This document shows positions 14,492-20,356 of a stretch of 20,356 nt of DNA, piece after piece. This DNA comes from a virus, in IMG/VR virus record IMGVR_UViG_3300042197_000491, positions 1 to 20,356 of that record; one strand, 5' to 3'. The notes beneath the pieces were generated by a model, which was given only the letters and a program-made list of their open reading frames with translations, did no database searches and was not told the DNA's origin. How positions within the stretch are numbered: position 1 is the first letter of the stretch; each line of letters opens with the position of its first letter. The position numbers and the translations under genes were made by a program.

Positions 14492-15184
14492 CTACTTCTT
14501 GATGCCAGTGCCGCCACACGCTGGGCAAGCAACTGGTTTGGCTGGAACAGGCGCAGCCGCCGCCTTCTTCGCCTCAACGATGATTGTGTGCTTGAACGCT
14601 GGGGCAATGTGCTTCTTGGATAGGCGCTTGGAGTCGCACAGAGTGAGGAGGATCTTCTCGTCAATCTTGACGCCAAACTGCTCGGCACCCTTGCCAGAGC
14701 GCGTTGGACATACCCACTGCCAGCCATCCTCTGGGTCATAGACCGCAGAAGTCATGTGGCCGTAGGTTCGGTTTGGCTGCTTCTGTTTAACCCACCACCA
14801 ACGCTTCCACTTCTCGTGCCACGCGGAAACCTCAAGATCCTTGGGGTAGCCAAATGGCTGTTCAACCCATAAGCCAATTGCGGCCCCAGCCTTCGCACTG
14901 GCAATGACATCGTTCCAATCTTTTGCCCATCGAGCGTTGGCTCCAAGCTGCCTTGCGGTCAGAATCAGGTCACCAAGGGTTGATCCGTTGTCGCTCACGC
15001 CCTGCTTGTCAATCTTGCCCGTTGCCTTGGTCTTTGCTGCAATGCCATCGGCTGCGGAGAAGTCTCCACCAGGTGCGTACTTGTTCACCCACGAGACCAT
15101 TGCGGCAACTGAGGATGGACCGCAGTCGTCTAGGATGCCGCCCTTCTCCTCGTGGTCCAACTGACTCTTAACGCGGTACTTCAT
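14492..15184 (-). CDS. C39-like cysteine peptidase, probable endolysin
   Basis: A 230-aa protein. ILDDCGPSSVAAMVSW places the nucleophile at C21, and YGHMTSAVYDPEDGW supplies H143 and D150. This is the Cys-His-Asp layout of C39-like peptidases, a group used by some phages as lysins. Beyond residue 205 an Ala/Pro linker leads to CPACGGTG (220-227), half of a DnaJ-type zinc site. There is no signal peptide, so export would need a holin, and two candidate membrane proteins flank it. Start: the frame extends to 15319, but the ATG at 15184 has GGAGG 8 bases upstream, overlaps the preceding stop as ATGA, and the upstream 45 residues are unlike a lysin. It could instead act on a virion or host protein. 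Confidence 0.7.
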   Translation of the reverse strand: MKYRVKSQLDHEEKGGILDDCGPSSVAAMVSWVNKYAPGGDFSAADGIAAKTKATGKIDKQGVSDNGSTLGDLILTARQLGANARWAKDWNDVIASAKAGAAIGLWVEQPFGYPKDLEVSAWHEKWKRWWWVKQKQPNRTYGHMTSAVYDPEDGWQWVCPTRSGKGAEQFGVKIDEKILLTLCDSKRLSKKHIAPAFKHTIIVEAKKAAAAPVPAKPVACPACGGTGIKK

Positions 15185-15357
15185 TCGCCATCCCTCCATC
15201 GGAGTGGTCCAGTGACTAGCCAGACCAGCGTCAATCCTGCAAAGATTGCTGACATTGTTCGTTGGGTCTCTCCCTCTGGTAGCACAATGACTGCGAACAA
15301 GAGACCGAGAATTGTCCAAGACCCGCCTACCAGGTCATTGATGATACGTGAAATCAC
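15181..15357 (-). CDS. 58-aa two-helix membrane protein, GTG start
   Basis: This small gene starts with GTG at 15357, overlapping the previous stop as GTGA, with GGAGG/AGGAG about 6 bases upstream. It ends in TGA at 15183-15181, overlapping the C39-like start as ATGA. The product begins [12 protein letters not shown] and has two hydrophobic helices, about 12-27 ([15 protein letters not shown]) and 35-52 ([18 protein letters not shown]). A short polar PEGETQRT hairpin joins them, and the C-terminus RWRDGE is charged. Size, topology and place before a likely endolysin fit a holin or a pinholin-like protein. Alternatively it is an accessory membrane protein with the second holin-like gene at 14111-14482 as the main holin. 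Coding is supported by the linked overlaps and ribosome site. Confidence 0.75.
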   Translation of the reverse strand: MISRIINDLVGGSWTILGLLFAVIVLPEGETQRTMSAIFAGLTLVWLVTGPLRWRDGE

Positions 15358-16271
15358 TTCTTGCTCCTCCCGCTAATCAAGGATGCTGCCGCAGCAGCTT
15401 GGGCTACTTGGCTTACAATGATTGCTACAGCAATCGGTTGCGCCTTTTTCTTCTCCTCGACCGAGAGATCTTTTCCTAGGTTTGAGATTGCAGAGATTGC
15501 CTCACCAAGCGCCTCTGCTACTGCACCCGCTGGCCCCTCAGGAGCCACGCTAGGACTTGGAACTGGTTCAGGACTCGGATCGACGCTTTCGCTTGGCGTC
15601 GGGCCTGGAGTCGGCGGTTCACTTTGTTCTGGACTAGGATCTGGAGTTCGCGTTGGAGTTGGTCGTTCACTCGGAACTACCGTGGGCGCAGGAGTCGGAG
15701 TTGCTTCCTGACTTGGAGTCGGAGTTTCTGTCGGACTAGGCGTCGGTTCCTCAGTCGGCGTCGGAGTCGGCTCTGGTGTTGGGCTTGGCGTCGGCTCGGG
15801 CGTCGGGCTGGGTGTAGGTTCTGGTGTCGGCTCAGGAGTTGCTTCCTCCGTTGGTGACGGCTCTACCGTCGGTGTTGGTTGCGGCATCGTGTCAAAGTTT
15901 GTCCAAACTTCGTACTGTCCGCCGTTGTAGAACGGTTGATCTGGGTTTCCGCAGCAGACTCCTGCTCGGATTCGGTAGGTTCCAGGCTGGAGATCTAGTT
16001 CTAGGTGGCTAGAGCAGCAACTGCCCCAGTCATCGTTGGTCTGTAGAAGTGTTCCAGCCTCGTCGTAGATCCAGAGTTGCGAATCAATCGCAGTCTCGCA
16101 CCAGTTCAGCGTCAAATCCCCGCAGTACACGGTGTCGACGATCAGGTACGATGGCTCGCTTAGCTGGACGAACAGGTCTTGCGTCTGCGTGACGAGCGTG
16201 TTTTGGTTTGCTTTCGCTACGCTTGTCGTCAGAATTAGGATAAATGCGCTCAATAAGGCTGCGTACCGCAA
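15354..16271 (-). CDS. Secreted, stalked and anchored Cys-rich protein
   Basis: A 305-aa protein with a clear signal peptide (residues 1-21, [21 protein letters not shown]). Residues about 25-128 form a beta-sandwich-like domain resembling pre-peptidase C-terminal (PPC-like) modules: [18 protein letters not shown] and [13 protein letters not shown]. It has six cysteines (C50, C58, C85, C86, C106, C107), probably disulfide-bonded outside the cell. Residues 130-246 are a Pro/Thr/Ser/Glu stalk. The last 30 residues contain a hydrophobic helix (about 279-299) and a basic end, GRSKK, which could anchor it in a membrane. The start is TTG at 16271, with GAGGGG 8 bases before. It lies first in the lysis cassette. 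A cell-wall-spanning lysis factor or a surface exclusion/adhesion protein are both possible; function is unknown. Confidence 0.8.
   Translation of the reverse strand: MRYAALLSAFILILTTSVAKANQNTLVTQTQDLFVQLSEPSYLIVDTVYCGDLTLNWCETAIDSQLWIYDEAGTLLQTNDDWGSCCSSHLELDLQPGTYRIRAGVCCGNPDQPFYNGGQYEVWTNFDTMPQPTPTVEPSPTEEATPEPTPEPTPSPTPEPTPSPTPEPTPTPTEEPTPSPTETPTPSQEATPTPAPTVVPSERPTPTRTPDPSPEQSEPPTPGPTPSESVDPSPEPVPSPSVAPEGPAGAVAEALGEAISAISNLGKDLSVEEKKKAQPIAVAIIVSQVAQAAAAASLISGRSKK
15534..15884 (-). repeat. Degenerate tandem repeat encoding Pro/Thr/Glu stalk
   Basis: The DNA is built from imperfect short units on the plus strand such as GGCGTCGG and GGAGTCGG, encoding PTPEPTPSP-type units. Codon variation between units shows the protein pattern is kept while the DNA drifts. 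Such tracts can change length by slippage. It has no spacers of constant length and is not a CRISPR array. Confidence 0.85.
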
Positions 16272-16775
16272 TCATTCTTCCCCTCCGACCCCCAATGGCT
16301 TGATTTCCGTTGCTTCAATGATCTGGTAGGTGGCACCGCCCCCCAGGATGCCTGCAAGTTGGAGCGCAACCTCTCGATCTGCGCCCTTCTCCTGCCGTCG
16401 GTCAATCATTTCTTGTGCGCGAAGGCCCTCTGCCAGCGTTGGGGACATCTCCCCCTGCTCAACCGCGCTATGTACGAAGTCTCGTACCAGCGTTGCCAGG
16501 TCGCCACTCGCCCTCATGGTCTTCTTTTGCTTCTTGAGGCGGTTGATGGCGTTGATTCGCTTCAACTCATGGTCTTCCGTGAGGTGATCTCGCTTGTGCT
16601 TGCCCAGGGTGATTCGTGAAATGTAGTGTCCCGCATCGTCTAGCCACTTTGATAGCTGCACGTCGGACATTCCGTCGCGCATTTTCTTGTTGATAGCCTC
16701 TACGAGCGGGCTTCTACATACATGACATCCAGTAAGTACTGGCGCAAGATCAGTCACGGTTATAGATTGCTCCAC
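16272..16775 (-). CDS. Zinc-finger/HTH-like DNA-binding protein, possible small terminase
   Basis: Up to 167 aa. CHVCRSPLVEAINKKMRDGM (17-36) holds a CxxC pair. MSDVQLSKWLDDAGHYISRI, then TLGKHKRDHL (57-66), follow and resemble the 'C..C..P...I...l..G.s...is..l....Hk..Hl' plan of phage proteins annotated as DNA-binding or small terminase subunits. The rest is helical and charged. TerS role is inference; it lies 3.4 kb upstream of TerL. Start is uncertain: GTG at 16775 has no good ribosome site. GTG at 16757 has GGAG 12 bases upstream and would give 161 aa and still overlap the zinc-ribbon gene. The stop TGA is directly followed by the TTG of the next gene. Confidence 0.6.
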   Translation of the reverse strand: MEQSITVTDLAPVLTGCHVCRSPLVEAINKKMRDGMSDVQLSKWLDDAGHYISRITLGKHKRDHLTEDHELKRINAINRLKKQKKTMRASGDLATLVRDFVHSAVEQGEMSPTLAEGLRAQEMIDRRQEKGADREVALQLAGILGGGATYQIIEATEIKPLGVGGEE

Positions 16776-16869
16776 AGTTGTCGCAGGTATACCACTCTCG
16801 ATCTAGGGGAACGAGTTGTCCCTGACCATTAAGAGGGCATCCTAGTACGGTGCAGATAAGATTCCACAT
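16750..16869 (-). CDS. 39-aa zinc-ribbon protein
   Basis: A short gene. The ATG at 16869 overlaps the tail-fibre stop as TAATG. The product starts MWNLICTVLGCPLNGQG and ends YTCDNCGAIYNRD. Cysteines C6 and C11, then C29 and C32, make a four-Cys zinc-ribbon pattern seen in many tiny phage proteins of unknown role. It overlaps the next gene out of frame by 26 bases (or 8 if that gene uses its second GTG). It may be a nucleic-acid or protein adaptor. Confidence 0.7.
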   Translation of the reverse strand: MWNLICTVLGCPLNGQGQLVPLDREWYTCDNCGAIYNRD

Positions 16870-18626
16870 TATGCGAGCGCCATTACATTCAACTGCCAGT
16901 ATGCAAGAGACAGAACTAGGCCGTTTGTAGTCTGAACGGTTCCATAAAGTTTAATCTTTCGTGCGCTGGTTGTATCTGATGTCCAGATTTGGTTGAAGGC
17001 GACTGTTGCGCCGCGTCCGCTAGTTCCAAAGTTGTCCGCTCGACCGTAGCCAAGTGTTTCAACTAACGTATTGGATGAGTTAGTCAGTGTAACTCGGACA
17101 AATGCGTATTGGATTGTTGTCGTGTTTAGTGAGGCGTACCCAGTCATAGTGACAAAGAACTGCTGGCCCACGAAGTCAGGTGTAAATGACACTTCGCAGT
17201 TTGCCCCACCGATTGCATAGTACGTACCAGCCGTTGTAACAGTTACCGTATCGACCGACGAGTCGTTTCCAGCAGTGGCCTGATTCCAACTGGACAACTT
17301 GATGTAGTCAGAAGCAGTGATCTGGTTGAAGGTAACGTTATCGCTCGTAGCTACTGCCTGACCAATGGCAACCGTCTTTGCCGACGCATTCCCGTCTGCT
17401 CCAGTAACCGTTACACCAGTACCAGCAGCAAGGGTTGCAACGAAGTTGCCGCTGTTGACATCCGAGGTTCCGTGGGTGTGGACGCTAGAGGCGTAGTTGC
17501 CAGCCACCTGATACACACCGCTGTGGTCGTGGGTAGAACTTGAGTAGGTAGCGGTGAGAGATACGGACACGATTCCAGCGGTATCGGTGCTTGCTGCAAT
17601 CGGTGCCGTCCCATTGACTGCCGTGACGTAGGTGCCAGCAGGTTGGTAGGCGTGAGTGTGGGACGAGGCGGCGATGCCAGCATTGGCAATCGATGCCTTG
17701 GTCCACAGGCTGCTGGAGGTCTTGTATTGGATGATGTCCCCGTCAGACGGGCTTGCCGCAGAGACATCATGAAGTTCATCCAGCTCGTAGCCGTTCTGGA
17801 CCTTGACCAGGATCTCGCCGTTGTTCTGTTGTACGCGGGTGACGACGCCAAGGTAGACCGCTTGCGACGGCTCTGCTGGTGGCGAACCGAAGACGAAAGA
17901 GCCAGGCGTGTTGCCAAGCCAGATTGCCTGACCAGCCGTGGCTGCGCTCGTATCAATATCTACAAGCAGACCGTTCTCAATGACATAGCCATGCGAACCA
18001 GTAGTAAGTGTCTGGGCAAGGATGCCAAGTGTCTTGGATGACCCAGCCTCAGAGGTGGCGGTCGAGAGGCTAATGAGCGCATTAGCGCCGTCAGATCCGC
18101 TGATGTAGACAACCTGGCCCTTGGTCAGCGTTGTGCCAGTATCGTTCTTGACATAGGCACGGAGGACGCTGGCGTTGGTAGATGCCGCGACGGTCAGTGC
18201 GGTCTGGTCAATTCCTACCGTGACGGCAGTGGTGCCAGTCGCCGTGATCGGCGCAGCTCCAGAGACGGAGGTGACGTAGGTGCCAGCCGTCTGGTAGTTG
18301 GCGTTGAGGCTGATGGTCGACGTGCCAGAGGCAGTGGCAACGGAGATTGGCGATGTGCCGATGATCGTTGCGCCACCAGCGCCAAAGTTGCCAGTCGCCG
18401 TACCAGTGAGGACGATATCCCCAACGGTCAGCGTAGCGACCTGGATGTTCCCCGTCGTTGGCGTCTCCGTGATGATGATGGAGCCGTCAGCAATCTGCTG
18501 CGCCCATTCAACCAAGAACTCGTCATGGAAGGCATCTGGGAAGGTATGGGACGACCCAGCACCGCCGACGAAATCATTGTTTCGCCATCGGCTATTGATG
18601 ACCTTGGTTGACGTGAACTTGGACAA
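16869..18626 (-). CDS. Tail fibre / receptor-binding appendage
   Basis: A 585-aa, Thr/Ser/Ala/Gly-rich, beta-rich protein with very few Cys. Residues 1-60 probably attach it to the virion. A repeating 'YQxAGxY' element occurs at 111, 327 and 372 (YQTAGTYVTSVSGAAPI, YQPAGTYVTAVNGTAPI). Residues about 155-285 form a compact domain often seen in phage fibres (AYVKNDTGTTLTKGQVVYIS, then AVYLGVVTRV). Three HxH sites (H323/H325, H366/H368, H383/H385) match metal-binding motifs that lock trimeric fibres such as T4 gp12. Residues 455-585 look like a jelly-roll receptor-binding tip. The start is TTG at 18626, 3 bases after the previous stop, with a poor ribosome site. It probably recognises the host surface. 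Confidence 0.85.
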   Translation of the reverse strand: MSKFTSTKVINSRWRNNDFVGGAGSSHTFPDAFHDEFLVEWAQQIADGSIIITETPTTGNIQVATLTVGDIVLTGTATGNFGAGGATIIGTSPISVATASGTSTISLNANYQTAGTYVTSVSGAAPITATGTTAVTVGIDQTALTVAASTNASVLRAYVKNDTGTTLTKGQVVYISGSDGANALISLSTATSEAGSSKTLGILAQTLTTGSHGYVIENGLLVDIDTSAATAGQAIWLGNTPGSFVFGSPPAEPSQAVYLGVVTRVQQNNGEILVKVQNGYELDELHDVSAASPSDGDIIQYKTSSSLWTKASIANAGIAASSHTHAYQPAGTYVTAVNGTAPIAASTDTAGIVSVSLTATYSSSTHDHSGVYQVAGNYASSVHTHGTSDVNSGNFVATLAAGTGVTVTGADGNASAKTVAIGQAVATSDNVTFNQITASDYIKLSSWNQATAGNDSSVDTVTVTTAGTYYAIGGANCEVSFTPDFVGQQFFVTMTGYASLNTTTIQYAFVRVTLTNSSNTLVETLGYGRADNFGTSGRGATVAFNQIWTSDTTSARKIKLYGTVQTTNGLVLSLAYWQLNVMALA

Positions 18627-18629
18627 GGG

Positions 18630-18857
18630 TTACTTCCCTCGCTTTGCGGTCTTGGCTGAGTCCTTGAATGCTTTGGCAGTAGGTGCGCCCTTCGAGCCTG
18701 GTTTCCGCATCTTCTCGCCAGAGCCTGCGGCAATACGCTTGCGCTTGGCGTTGATGTTGGCGTAGAGTCCTGGCTTATCAGAAGCTTTCTTCTCGGCTTT
18801 TGCGGCAGCAATGCCAGCCTTTGTGTATGGGAACTTCTTCCCGCCGACCATTGGCAT
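18630..18857 (-). CDS. Small basic conserved phage protein (75 aa)
   Basis: A Lys/Ala/Gly-rich protein starting MPMVGGKKFPYTKAG. The core motif GLYANINAKRKRIAAGSGEK, followed by MRKPGSKGAPTAKAF, is one I recall from many phage hypothetical proteins; no function is known. Its charge suggests DNA or virion association. The start overlaps the metallopeptidase-like stop as TAATG, and it is followed 3 bases later by the fibre gene. No membrane or signal segment. Confidence 0.75.
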   Translation of the reverse strand: MPMVGGKKFPYTKAGIAAAKAEKKASDKPGLYANINAKRKRIAAGSGEKMRKPGSKGAPTAKAFKDSAKTAKRGK

Positions 18858-19246
18858 TAGTCTTCTCCTAAACTCGGCATCGGCAGAAGCCGAGCCAGGG
18901 GGACGGAAAGCGAGTCAGCCGCTCGCTCCGTTTCAACATCCCATACGTGGCTGAGGATACTGTAGGCCGCTGATCCCAGCGACTCTTCCACCGACTCAAC
19001 GAGGCGCTCCACCCCTGCCTGGTGCAGGTGGATCAGTTCGTGCGCTACCACCCGTCGGATCTCGTCCTTCTTCTGCTTCCAGAGGTCTGGAGAGAAACGG
19101 ATGGTGGCGTTATACAGGTTCGTGCTGACTTCTACGTCAGCCCAGGAATCATCAGGCGGAGCGCCAGCTCCGATGATGATGTTCCAATGCCCCAATCCGA
19201 GGATGTCCTTGCAGCGATCCACATAGATCTTGATTGCTTTGGACAT
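18857..19246 (-). CDS. Small zincin-type metallopeptidase-like protein
   Basis: A 129-aa protein. RRVVAHELIHLHQ carries the HExxH zinc site (H69, E70, H73), and VETERAADSL supplies a likely third ligand, E107, with the ExxxD pattern of gluzincins. The N-terminal half (GHWNIIIGAG, a strand pair, then ATIRFSPDLW) matches the beta-sheet that precedes the site in small phage and bacterial metallopeptidases. The substrate is unknown: virion protein maturation, host protein cleavage or wall digestion are all possible. The start ATG has GAGGGGG 4 bases upstream. No signal peptide, so it acts inside the cell or in the virion. It lies upstream of the fibre gene in the same run. Confidence 0.75.
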   Translation of the reverse strand: MSKAIKIYVDRCKDILGLGHWNIIIGAGAPPDDSWADVEVSTNLYNATIRFSPDLWKQKKDEIRRVVAHELIHLHQAGVERLVESVEESLGSAAYSILSHVWDVETERAADSLSVPLARLLPMPSLGED

Positions 19247-19279
19247 TCGACCCCCTCTGAATCGGTGGCGTTGTAACTA

Positions 19280-20017
19280 TTACTTGCCTCGTCCTCGGAG
19301 CAGTCGGCTAATCATCTTAGCCTCCTTGCCACTTACCTTCTGACCAAACTGCTTGGCAGTCTTCTTGACCATCTCTACGCTGCCAGCGGCTGGCAGGCTC
19401 TGGCGCTTTTCTAGCTGCCCAAGTAAACGATCCATCTTAGATGCACCCCGTTCAGTTACTTTGATACCACGCTTGGCAGCAGCTGCCTTAATTTCCCGTA
19501 TAGTCTTGAATCGACCAGCACCCTCTAGAAGAGGATCGTCGTAGATATCAAAGGTACGAGCAGCTCCAGGGATGTTTGGGTTTGGAAGGCGTGAAAACAC
19601 TGACTCTGAAGTAGCCCTGAATGTTGGCCCAACTGGTCGAATTGTTCCTGGTCCTAGGTTTTTGACTGCCTGTGGGCCAAGCTCTCTACCAGCCTTCTTT
19701 GCAAGAACGCGAGCCTCAAGCGCGGCTGCCTGTGCCGTTTTGCCAGCAGCACGAAGTGCCTTGGCAGCCTTGGCCACCTTGCCCAATGGCAGGGCCATAG
19801 CAAGATTTTCTGGCGAAAACTTCAACTTGCCGCCACGAACCGTGACGATCCCTTGAGTCAACGCCTCACCAGCCTCGCGGAGGCTAATGCTCTTGACGCC
19901 AGAGGCGGAACCAGTGAGTGGTGCGCCAGTCTTGAGTCCGTAACTTACCCGCTCCGAGGCGCTCATCTTGCGACGAGCTGTTCCTGCGGTTCGATTCATT
20001 CCCTTCTTCTTTGCCAT
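19280..20017 (-). CDS. 245-aa basic protein of unknown function
   Basis: I do not recognise it. The N-terminus is strongly basic (MAKKKGMNRTAGTARRKM). The middle is Ala/Leu/Lys-rich and helical (ALPLGKVAKAAKALRAAGKT, then a similar stretch). A 'GPGTIRPVGPTF' linker follows, then a second basic helical part ending KEAKMISRLLRGRGK. There is no signal peptide or obvious membrane span. High charge and position among early structural genes suggest a DNA-associated or internal virion protein; this is inference. It starts 2 bases after the preceding stop. A 33-base gap follows its end. Confidence 0.7.
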   Translation of the reverse strand: MAKKKGMNRTAGTARRKMSASERVSYGLKTGAPLTGSASGVKSISLREAGEALTQGIVTVRGGKLKFSPENLAMALPLGKVAKAAKALRAAGKTAQAAALEARVLAKKAGRELGPQAVKNLGPGTIRPVGPTFRATSESVFSRLPNPNIPGAARTFDIYDDPLLEGAGRFKTIREIKAAAAKRGIKVTERGASKMDRLLGQLEKRQSLPAAGSVEMVKKTAKQFGQKVSGKEAKMISRLLRGRGK

Positions 20018-20019
20018 GA

Positions 20020-20208
20020 TTAGCGTCCGCCCTTCTTTGGCGGCAGCACTGGCTTGCCTGGCTTTGGCCGAGGCATTGGCAGCGCACGCTTCTTCTTGTC
20101 TACAAGTTCCTTGCGCTTTGGATCAACGATCCCACCCTTCGGATTTGGCTTAATTGGTCCTGGCTTCTTGACGGGGCCCTTCCCCATCAGAATCTTGCCC
20201 TTTGGCAT
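20020..20208 (-). CDS. Lys/Pro-rich 62-aa protein
   Basis: The product begins MPKGKILMGKGPVKKPGPIK and is Lys, Pro and Gly throughout, so it is likely disordered and may bind nucleic acid. An ATG at 20232 would add eight residues, but the ATG at 20208 has a perfect AAGGAG 6 bases upstream (inside the longer frame), so I choose 20208. It is the first gene of the visible run, after a folded leader. No family recognised. Confidence 0.65.
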   Translation of the reverse strand: MPKGKILMGKGPVKKPGPIKPNPKGGIVDPKRKELVDKKKRALPMPRPKPGKPVLPPKKGGR

Positions 20209-20238
20209 TTTAAACTCCTTGGGTTTCCCCATTCTTAA

Positions 20239-20256
20239 CCTGGCCTAGCGGCCAGG
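20239..20256 (-). other. Leader hairpin 2
   Basis: On the minus strand CCTGGCC-GCTA-GGCCAGG is a perfect 7-bp stem with a 4-base loop. It abuts the longer hairpin at 20257-20306 with no gap, so the two could stack. The following bases are TTAAGA, not a U-run, so it is not a canonical terminator. Confidence 0.55.
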
Positions 20257-20306
20257 AACGAACTCTTTATTGAGAGAGAACCAGTCTCTGGGGGGGTGAG
20301 TTCGTT
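20257..20306 (-). other. Leader hairpin 1 (long, nested)
   Basis: Arms AACGAACTC (20298-20306 read on the minus strand) and GAGTTCGTT (20257-20265) form a perfect 9-bp stem. Inside is a shorter stem, AGAGA/TCTCT, with a 5-base loop. A run of seven C's lies between the outer and inner stems. Taken with hairpin 2 this makes a structured 5' leader, or the 3' end of an upstream transcript, before the gene at 20020-20208. No convincing promoter was found in 20307-20356. Confidence 0.5.
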
Positions 20307-20356
20307 GCCCCCTCTTTTATTCTCCCCCATATAACCAGGAAAACGGGGGGTTTCTG

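Noticed and set aside
15185-15319. Longer C39-like start giving 45 extra residues.
   Set aside because: The region encodes the 58-aa membrane protein in another frame, and ATG 15184 has a good GGAGG site and an ATGA overlap.
15534-15884. Possible CRISPR-like or regulatory DNA repeat.
   Set aside because: Units are short, variable and in frame with a Pro/Thr/Glu stalk; there are no constant spacers.
16084-16275. ATG-started ORF overlapping the TTG start of the secreted protein.
   Set aside because: Its product is a low-complexity shadow, while the TTG frame gives an excellent signal peptide and a long domain structure.
20239-20306. Possible tRNA or tmRNA in the folded leader.
   Set aside because: GTTCG resembles a T-arm, but there is no acceptor stem, D-arm or anticodon arm in the right order.
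20307-20356. Promoter near the TTATAT/TATATG sequence.
   Set aside because: At best 4 of 6 bases match a -10 box and no suitable -35 box is placed upstream within the window.

Overview
The window is a 20.4-kb piece of a tailed double-stranded DNA phage genome (Caudoviricetes). It carries the virion, packaging and lysis modules. Every gene I can support lies on the minus strand, so transcription runs from the right edge (20356) towards position 1. The kit is a terminase large subunit, a portal, a scaffold and an N4-gp56-type major capsid protein. I see no tape measure, tail tube, sheath or baseplate genes, and two giant proteins sit between portal and scaffold. This suggests a short-tailed (podovirus-like) virion, which is inference. 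Sampled GC is near 55-60% in most genes. A Gram-positive, possibly actinobacterial, aquatic host is only a guess: there is a TagD-like cytidylyltransferase, a holin-like protein resembling those of Gram-positive phages, a Pro/Thr/Glu-rich secreted protein, and no recognisable spanin pair.

Layout in the direction of transcription. (1) 20356-18630: a strongly folded leader, a Lys/Pro-rich 62-aa protein, a 245-aa basic protein, a small HELIH metallopeptidase-like protein and a 75-aa basic protein. (2) 18626-16272: a 585-aa tail fibre with three His-x-His sites, a 39-aa zinc ribbon, and a zinc-finger/HTH-like protein that may be a small terminase or regulator. (3) 16271-14111, lysis: a secreted Cys-rich beta domain with a Pro/Thr/Glu stalk and C-terminal hydrophobic anchor, a 58-aa two-helix membrane protein starting with GTG, a C39-like cysteine peptidase (probable endolysin) and a holin-like protein with a calcium-loop motif. 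(4) 14111-13148, glycan enzymes: a TagD-like nucleotidyltransferase and a GT2 glycosyltransferase whose reading frames overlap by 98 bases. (5) 13148-640: DUF6321-like protein, TerL, portal, an 870-aa protein, a 1422-aa protein, scaffold and major capsid protein. (6) 639-1: a hairpin, a good sigma70-type promoter overlapping it, a structured leader and a GT-B glycosyltransferase cut by the window edge.

The genes are packed very tightly. Six junctions are TAATG, one is TGATG, and three are 4-base overlaps (ATGA, GTGA, TTGA), so translational coupling is likely. Several starts are TTG or GTG.

Most notable points: an AT-rich segment inside the 1422-aa gene encodes a papain-like Cys-His-Asp domain (C636, H662, D674) and looks like a horizontally inserted module. 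A promoter after the capsid gene has its -35 box inside a hairpin and an inverted repeat in its spacer. An anchored secreted stalk protein lies inside the lysis cassette. The nucleotidyltransferase has lost its usual end and runs into the next gene. No RNA genes, CRISPR arrays or transposons were seen. No gene-free stretch exceeds 170 bases.
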